This document shows positions 5,488-10,522 of a stretch of DNA of 10,522 nucleotides, one piece after another; the first letter of the stretch is position 1, and every line of letters begins with the position of its first letter. Made by a program: the position numbers and the translations under genes. The notes under the pieces were generated by a model that saw nothing but the letters and a program-made list of their open reading frames with translations, had not been told where the DNA came from and did not search any database. The DNA is from an uncultured Treponema sp. (lineage in GTDB: Bacteria > Spirochaetota > Spirochaetia > Treponematales > Treponemataceae): positions 1 through 10,522 of the forward strand of contig CALDIB010000105.1 of the NCBI GenBank assembly GCA_937902125.1, given 5' to 3'.

Positions 5488-6336
5488 ATGAACGAAAGTC
5501 AAATGGCGCTCACGCCCCAGGAAAAGTGGGAGCGGGCGACAATCGCCAACAACTTCATCTTTTACAAAGTTATGCGACACAACCCAGACGTTTGCAAGGA
5601 GCTTTTGGAAATCTTGCTTGAATTCAAGATCGAGCGTATCGAGATGAGCCAGGAGGAAGTCGTAGACATCGACTTTGCCAGCAAGGGAATCCGCATGGAC
5701 GTCTACGCAAGGGACGCGGACGGGCTAAAGGCCTACAACATAGAAATACAAACAACCGACACCGAAGAGCTGCCGGAGCGCGCCCGCTACTACCAAGGAA
5801 TCATGGACGTGGACTTGCTCAAGTCCGGCCAGCAGTACAAGGAGCTAAAGACCAGCTACATAATTTTTATCTGCCTTGACGACGTCTTTAAAAAAGGCTT
5901 GGCCAAATACACTTTTGAGAACCTTTGCCTTGAAGACACGGAAACAAAATTGGGCGACAGGACGCAAAAAGTCTTTTACATTTGCAAAAACTATGATAAA
6001 CTGTTGGACGCAAGGCAAAAGGCCTTCTTGCGCATGGTCACGCAGAACTCCAGCAGCGACGACTTTACCCGGCGCGTGGGAGGCCTTGTAGAAAGCGCCA
6101 AGCGCAACACGCAATGGAGGCAGCAGTTTATGGAATGGGACAGAGAGATGGCCTGCATGCGGGCCAGAGGCAGAGAGGAAGGCCGCAAAGAAGGCGCGCT
6201 AGAAAAGGCCGTGGAAGACGCTACAAACCTAATAAAAATGAGAGTTGGAACTTTAGAACAAATAGAGCAAACGACAGGCGTTCCGATGGAAGAGCTGCAA
6301 AGAATCGCCACAGCGACGGCTTTACCCAGCGCGTAA
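5488..6336 (+). CDS. Rpn family PD-(D/E)XK nuclease / putative transposase
   Basis: The 282-residue product belongs to the Rpn / PDDEXK_2 group (recombination-promoting nuclease, often labelled putative transposase). The fold is seen in residues 56-105: VVDIDFASKGIRMDVYA supplies the acidic residue Asp71, YNIEIQ supplies Glu86 and Gln88, and LPERARYYQGIMD follows, as is typical. The C-terminal part (about 205-282) is a charged helical segment with RGREEGRKEG and a short LEQIEQTTGVPMEELQRI tail common in these proteins. Members act as DNA nucleases and some serve in phage defence. The reading frame opens at a TTG (5467), but the ATG at 5488 has a perfect AAGGAG (5475-5480) seven bases upstream and is chosen. 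No terminal inverted repeats or target duplications are seen around it. Catalytic residues appear intact. Confidence 0.88.
   Translation: MNESQMALTPQEKWERATIANNFIFYKVMRHNPDVCKELLEILLEFKIERIEMSQEEVVDIDFASKGIRMDVYARDADGLKAYNIEIQTTDTEELPERARYYQGIMDVDLLKSGQQYKELKTSYIIFICLDDVFKKGLAKYTFENLCLEDTETKLGDRTQKVFYICKNYDKLLDARQKAFLRMVTQNSSSDDFTRRVGGLVESAKRNTQWRQQFMEWDREMACMRARGREEGRKEGALEKAVEDATNLIKMRVGTLEQIEQTTGVPMEELQRIATATALPSA
6116..6336 (+). other. Possible internal translation start in the Rpn gene (C-terminal small protein)
   Basis: A perfect GGAGG (6116-6120) lies nine bases ahead of an in-frame ATG (6130-6132, codon 215 of the Rpn gene). Translation from it would give a 68-residue protein beginning MEWDREMACM and containing only the charged C-terminal helical region without the nuclease domain. 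In Escherichia coli, rpn genes are known to make such an internal C-terminal product that binds and inhibits the full-length toxic nuclease. The site is seen; its use here is inferred. Confidence 0.35.
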
Positions 6337-6370
6337 AAGCCCTGCTCCGCTTCGTTCAGACCAACGAGTC

Positions 6371-6397
6371 TAGCGGCGGCAAGGAGACGCGCCGCTA
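6371..6397. repeat. Inverted repeat in the convergent gap
   Basis: TAGCGGCG (6371-6378) and CGCCGCTA (6390-6397) pair over 8 bp around an 11-base loop. It lies between the ends of the converging Rpn and beta-helix genes. Neither side has a strong T-run (only ATTT after it on the plus strand), so any terminator activity would be weak. No other terminator is visible in 6337-6443. Confidence 0.4.
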
Positions 6398-6443
6398 ATT
6401 TGGGAATGTTGTCCAACTAGTATTACTATATCCGCGCAAGCAT

Positions 6444-9400
6444 TTATGGCGTTTCATTGTCACTAGTCCAACGGGTGCCGTCTCCGTACATGACATAAGA
6501 ATTGCTGCTGTCATTCCGCCAATATCCGTTTTTATAGAAATAAACTTGAGAAGGCTTGTTCGGGCCTTGGTCCGTATATCCAAAGTTACCGTATATTCTT
6601 CCGCCGGTTTTCGTAACTTTTCCATAATAAACAGTTACTCCAGCGTGATACTCGCTGTTGCCGCCATTAGCGTAGATTTCTCCTCCATTCATTATCAGGA
6701 TAGCGTCAGGACAGTCTGAAGTATCCGACATTTTTTGCAGTCGAATGCCGCTGCCAGAATTGCCGTAAATCTTTGTGCCTTCGTTTATAGTTGCGAGCGC
6801 TTGGCCGTAATCTTTTGTCGCAAAAACAAAAAGCCCTGCATAGGTAGATCCATAGCTTCCAGTAATTTCGCATCCGTTAAGCGTTACATTTCCGCCTCGT
6901 TGATACAGTACTTCGGCTTTGCGATTGCCAACAAGCTTTATATTTGGACCTATTGTCAAATCCGTTTTTTTCGTCACGATAACGCTGCCGTAGTCAGAAT
7001 AACTTTCTCCAATAACGACAGGCTTTGTAGCGCTAAGGTTTACAGTCACGCCTTCATAAAACTTTAGAAGTCCACGGTACTGTACGCCCGATGCGCCCGA
7101 ACTTTCAGGGTCTAAAGTTTCTGAGAGTACTGTTGTCGGCTTAAAGTCTGTCGCAAAGCATATGTTGACCGGTTCGTTTGCATGGCTGGTCAATTCATAA
7201 AGCGCGTCGCGGACTTCATCACTGCTTTTGGTAACAAGAATTCTGCTTGTGTCAAATTTGCCGTCAACTCCAACACCGTATGCAAGGCCGTCACTCAAGG
7301 GGGCGTCGCCATCCCTTGGAGTGATGACAAAGTATCCGATCCAATCCTCAAGGTTAATGCCGTCGGCCGCGGTAAGAATCGGGCTGTCGTAATCAGTTGG
7401 CGTAATGGTGGCCGTTGAGCAGGTCGCCGCGCCGCTCGAAGCGCCGGTGTCTGTCGGCGTAAGCGCGCCTGTTATTTTTACAGACGTTCCATCACCCAGG
7501 CAGATAACGTTGTCGGGAGGCAGATAGGCGCATCCTTGAATTTCAAGCCGCGCCTCTTGGCCGTTAAATTTAGACACCATGATTCCGTTTCCTTTGCCCG
7601 CGCTGTTTCCGTAAATCTTTCCGCCGGACATAGCAAAGGCTCCCGCGTTGTAAACGCCGCCGCCTTCGTTGGCGCAGTTGTAGGAAATGGTGTTTTTTAC
7701 GGTGACCTTTCCCTCTTTGACACAAACGCCGCCGCCATGGTTAGAGGAATAGTTTCTGGCTATGGTTCCGCCCAAAAGCTTCATCTCTTTTGAATTGTCG
7801 TCGCTTTCATAATATATGCCGCCGCCTTGTTGGTGGGCTGAAGAGGGGGTGTAGTCCACGTAATTTGAACAGTCTGTTGTGGAAGTGGCGGCTGCGCTTG
7901 TGGAATCGTCGCCTATAACGCCGCCCGTCATAGTAAAATTAGACTTATAGCAATAAACGCCGCCGCCTTTACTGGTGCCGGGGGCGCCGTTCTCGCCTTG
8001 AAGCGCGCTGTTTGAGCATATTTTTCCGCCGGACATTGAAAAGTCAACGTTTTCGCCGCAATAAACGCCGCCGCCAGCTCCTCCTGTTGCCGCGCTGTTT
8101 TCGCAAATAGTTCCGCCGGTCATAGTAAGGGTGGAATTCTCATACACATAAACGCCGCCTCCATTGCAACGAGCGGTGTCAATGGTTGTATTGATGGCTT
8201 TGTTTTCTTTTATAACGGCGCCGTCCTCAATAGTCAAACTGCAGCTTCGGCCAACAAAAACGCCGCCTCCACTGCGCTTGGCCTTGTTTTTTGTCACATA
8301 GGCTCCGCTAGAAAGCGTAAGGTCGGCTCCACTCTCAGACAGCCGTATTCCGCCGCCTTGTCCATTTCGTCCACCAGTAATCATTAAATTATTTATTGTC
8401 ACAGAAACCGCCGCATTTATATCCAAGGCACAAATTTCGACGATATCCCAAGATTCATCTTCCATTTTTCCGCCCGCGTCAATTTTGTCCTGCGGAATTC
8501 CAGCGTCGGCGCCTGTTGTTGGAAGCGGCGACGCTCCGCAAATGGTTATGCTTTTGGCGCTTGCGGCGGAAATCGTTTGATTGCCGGAGAGCGTTCCGTC
8601 AATTAAAATCGTGTAGTCAACGTTTGGGTCAGTCATAGCGGCGCAAGCGTTATCTATCGTGTCAAAGGGATGGGACTTTGTTCCCGGGCCGGCCGCGCTT
8701 GGCATTCCAGCGCCTTGCTTGGCTCCAGTTCCCGCAACCCAAATCGGAGCGTCAAGGACAAGCGTCTTTTTGTCGGAAGAAAGCTTTAGGTTCCAGTCGT
8801 CGCTGGCGGGAACAATATATTCTTTGGCGTTGGTCAAGTCAAAGGACGCGCTTGCGGCAAGAGAGCCGCGCAAGGCCGCGTGGGCTCCGCTTTCGTTGAA
8901 TTGAATCACAAGCGGGTCGCTTTGGCTGTGGCGCGAAAGGTTTGAGCCCAAGTTTATCTTTGACATTTTTAAAGGCGTGTCGTCATCTTTTTTAAAGCCG
9001 TTCAAATAAACGCAATGATTTTTTCCGCTTCCAGCGGGAATGTAGGCCGAGCCTCCAAGGCAAAAATAATTGGCGGCGTAACTGACTTCAATGGCGTGAT
9101 AATGTTCGTCCGACTCGCCTTCTTTCAAGCTGTTTTCTTTTATGACGCCGCCGGTCATTTCAAAAATCGCGCTGGAAGACACATCGACCGCGGAGGAAGA
9201 ATAGTTGACTTTATTGCCGCTGATTTCGCCGCCGGTCATCGTGACTTGGTGATGAACGGTTTCGCTTCCGCTCATTATCATGATTCCGCCGCCAAAACCG
9301 CACTTGACGCCAGAGGTATAACCGTCGGCGGTGTTTTGGCTAATCTTTCCGCTCTTTAGCAAAAACTTGTTGCTTCCACTGTCTCCGTCAAGATTAACAA

Positions 9401-10522
9401 GGCCAACTCCGCCGCCCACACAGGCGCGGTTCTCGCGGATTTCGCCGCCTGTCATTTCAAAATACGCGCCGGCCCTAAGGCAAACGCCTCCGCCGTTGCA
9501 ACTTCCTGCGAAGGAATTAAAGGCGACGTTTTTTTCAATCACCCCGCCCTTCATGTAAAATTTTCCTTGACGAACCTGTACGCCGCCGCCGTTTTTTCCC
9601 GTCTTGTTGCCAGAGATCGTGACGCCGTCTTTTATCGTCACGGAACAGGCAGAGCCATCGATATTGATTCCGCTTCCGCCGATGCCAGACGCGCCCTCGC
9701 AAATGGCCAAGTTTTGGATCGTGACGGGAACCGGAGTTTTTACCGTAAGGACCGGCTTAAATTCATCCGTCGTGAATATCTCGCTAAGATTAACGCCGTT
9801 AAAGTCTTGGATGTTTCCAATCTTTTCCGCGTAGCCCTTTAGCTTGTCGCCGGAACCGTAGCCTTCTATAGTGATTGACTTGGCTTTGCCTGTCGTTATG
9901 TCCGTATCCAGCGTGGAGCAGCCTTGAACCGTTCCGCAAATGTAAATGCGGTAGTCCTTTCCGTTTCCGCGCGCCGCGATTCTTTTAAAGGCAGCGTCCA
10001 ATTTGTTTAGCGGACTGTACGCCGTTCCAGCGTTGTCGTCGTTTGGGTCAAGCCCAACGCCCGTGCCGCCGACGTAAATCGTGTTGCAGACAAATTGTTT
10101 GACAAGCGCTTCTGTGACGGAAAAGGCAAGCCCCCCCCCACCCGGCATGTCATCCCTGTTGACGAAAGCGCCGCTTCCGTCGTCGCGCCAGGAGTTTGTG
10201 GTCATGTTGTCGAATATGTTTATGGTTTGGGTTGTATAGTATACAAGAATGCCGGACGAGTCAAAGACTTTAAAGACGACTTCGTGCGCTCCGCTCTTTA
10301 AGCCGGAAGCCGTTATAGCGTATAGGCCGCTAGGCGTAAATTCCGTTCCATCAAAAAAAGGCAAGGTCTCGCTGTCAGTTTTGATTCTACAGCCTTCCGG
10401 AACGGACACGTAAAGCTTTAAGTCTCCTGTTCCCGCTTCCGTGACAAAAGGCTTTAGCGCGAATGTCTTAAGGGCACCTCGAAAAACTCGCCTTCGGCGA
10501 TTTTTCGAAAGTGCCGGCGAGT
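6444..10522 (-). CDS. Large glycine-rich right-handed beta-helix repeat protein (N-terminus outside the window)
   Basis: The frame is open from the right edge to the TAA at 6446-6444, at least 1,358 codons. Residues here are counted from a GTG at 10409-10407, which is not a likely start: its nearest AGGAG is 14 nt away, no signal peptide follows, and the frame continues upstream without a stop. Residues 1-70 look like an Ig-like beta-sandwich ending in INIFDNMTTNSW. Two similar beta-helix modules follow, opening with IYVGGTG (about 111) and IWVAGTG (about 556) and each ending in an AYIP/AYLP cap; residues 1040-1321 form a less regular third part. Twelve GGG(V/I) motifs and many MTGG-x-I-x-x-N rungs resemble polymorphic outer-membrane proteins and autotransporter passengers. 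There are 30 Cys. No C-terminal beta-barrel is visible. Probably exported and surface or periplasmic; the role is unknown. Confidence 0.8.
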   Translation of the reverse strand, partial: SPALSKNRRRRVFRGALKTFALKPFVTEAGTGDLKLYVSVPEGCRIKTDSETLPFFDGTEFTPSGLYAITASGLKSGAHEVVFKVFDSSGILVYYTTQTINIFDNMTTNSWRDDGSGAFVNRDDMPGGGGLAFSVTEALVKQFVCNTIYVGGTGVGLDPNDDNAGTAYSPLNKLDAAFKRIAARGNGKDYRIYICGTVQGCSTLDTDITTGKAKSITIEGYGSGDKLKGYAEKIGNIQDFNGVNLSEIFTTDEFKPVLTVKTPVPVTIQNLAICEGASGIGGSGINIDGSACSVTIKDGVTISGNKTGKNGGGVQVRQGKFYMKGGVIEKNVAFNSFAGSCNGGGVCLRAGAYFEMTGGEIRENRACVGGGVGLVNLDGDSGSNKFLLKSGKISQNTADGYTSGVKCGFGGGIMIMSGSETVHHQVTMTGGEISGNKVNYSSSAVDVSSSAIFEMTGGVIKENSLKEGESDEHYHAIEVSYAANYFCLGGSAYIPAGSGKNHCVYLNGFKKDDDTPLKMSKINLGSNLSRHSQSDPLVIQFNESGAHAALRGSLAASASFDLTNAKEYIVPASDDWNLKLSSDKKTLVLDAPIWVAGTGAKQGAGMPSAAGPGTKSHPFDTIDNACAAMTDPNVDYTILIDGTLSGNQTISAASAKSITICGASPLPTTGADAGIPQDKIDAGGKMEDESWDIVEICALDINAAVSVTINNLMITGGRNGQGGGIRLSESGADLTLSSGAYVTKNKAKRSGGGVFVGRSCSLTIEDGAVIKENKAINTTIDTARCNGGGVYVYENSTLTMTGGTICENSAATGGAGGGVYCGENVDFSMSGGKICSNSALQGENGAPGTSKGGGVYCYKSNFTMTGGVIGDDSTSAAATSTTDCSNYVDYTPSSAHQQGGGIYYESDDNSKEMKLLGGTIARNYSSNHGGGVCVKEGKVTVKNTISYNCANEGGGVYNAGAFAMSGGKIYGNSAGKGNGIMVSKFNGQEARLEIQGCAYLPPDNVICLGDGTSVKITGALTPTDTGASSGAATCSTATITPTDYDSPILTAADGINLEDWIGYFVITPRDGDAPLSDGLAYGVGVDGKFDTSRILVTKSSDEVRDALYELTSHANEPVNICFATDFKPTTVLSETLDPESSGASGVQYRGLLKFYEGVTVNLSATKPVVIGESYSDYGSVIVTKKTDLTIGPNIKLVGNRKAEVLYQRGGNVTLNGCEITGSYGSTYAGLFVFATKDYGQALATINEGTKIYGNSGSGIRLQKMSDTSDCPDAILIMNGGEIYANGGNSEYHAGVTVYYGKVTKTGGRIYGNFGYTDQGPNKPSQVYFYKNGYWRNDSSNSYVMYGDGTRWTSDNETP
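10131..10139 (-). repeat. Nine-G homopolymer tract inside the beta-helix gene
   Basis: Nine consecutive C on the plus strand read as nine G in the coding strand, encoding most of Gly90-Gly93 in the MPGGGGLAF segment; a second run of three G precedes it after a single T. A gain or loss of one base changes the frame and meets a stop soon after (TGA after +1, TAA after -1), within roughly 30 to 45 codons. Confidence 0.9.
10473..10515. repeat. Long interrupted palindrome inside the open frame
   Basis: The outer arms GGCAC/GTGCC and inner arms CGAAAAA/TTTTTCG and TCGCC/GGCGA form a near-complete 43-base inverted repeat around a TTC centre, with small bulges. It is read through by the beta-helix frame on the minus strand, giving a very basic stretch (SKNRRRRVFRG) unlike the protein around it. 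It looks like a dispersed palindromic element; copies elsewhere cannot be checked here. Confidence 0.65.

Noticed and set aside
5400..6445. Rpn gene as an intact insertion sequence
   Set aside because: No terminal inverted repeats or matching flanking duplications could be found on either side; the short dyads at 5444-5460 and 6371-6397 do not match each other.
7640..8280. Recurring ACGCCGCCGCC-like units, at first glance a repeat array
   Set aside because: They are the reverse complement of Gly-Gly-Gly-Val codons at the beta-helix rungs, with irregular spacing and variable flanks. They are not CRISPR or intergenic repeats.
10407..10409. GTG as the true start of the beta-helix gene
   Set aside because: The frame is open to the window edge, no signal peptide follows the GTG, and the nearest AGGAG is 14 bases away. 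The gene is treated as partial.

Overview
The window looks like chromosomal DNA of a spirochaete, most likely a host-associated Treponema. The evidence is a flagellar rod cluster in the order flgF-flgG-flgJ, a short FlgJ without a muramidase domain, a bactofilin/TPR/mtaB cluster, a dispersed-type Rpn/PDDEXK nuclease-transposase gene, and a very long glycine-rich beta-helix protein. The genus is inferred from gene content and family resemblance; no database search was run.

Layout from left to right. Positions 1-93 are intergenic and hold a GC-rich dyad and the terminator of the flagellar operon. Positions 94-2254 (minus strand) are flgF, flgG and flgJ, read in that order from a sigma-28-like promoter at 2290-2316 and ending in a strong hairpin plus T-run at 68-89. 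Positions 2341-2630 have no credible gene but carry several short perfect inverted repeats. A tRNA-Lys(UUU) gene (2662-2734, minus) has its own promoter and terminator. Positions 2868-5315 (minus) are a compact operon of bactofilin, an exported TPR protein and mtaB, with overlapping stop and start codons at both junctions. A divergent Rpn-family gene (5488-6336, plus) follows, then a short convergent gap. Positions 6444 to the right edge (minus) are one long open reading frame for a right-handed beta-helix repeat protein whose N-terminus lies outside the window.

How the parts fit. The three flagellar genes make the distal and proximal rod parts and the rod-associated FlgJ of the periplasmic flagellum. 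The bactofilin is a cytoskeletal polymer protein, and the TPR protein next to it is probably periplasmic. MtaB is the enzyme that adds a methylthio group to t6A37, and its main known substrate, tRNA-Lys(UUU), is encoded just downstream on the same strand.

The strongest leads for follow-up are: a nine-G tract inside the beta-helix coding sequence, where a one-base slip either way would truncate the protein (possible phase variation); a well-placed internal ribosome binding site and ATG in the Rpn gene that could make a separate C-terminal small protein; the mtaB/tRNA-Lys pairing; a palindromic element that sits inside the open beta-helix frame; and a TATAAT box so close to the bactofilin ATG that the message could be leaderless.
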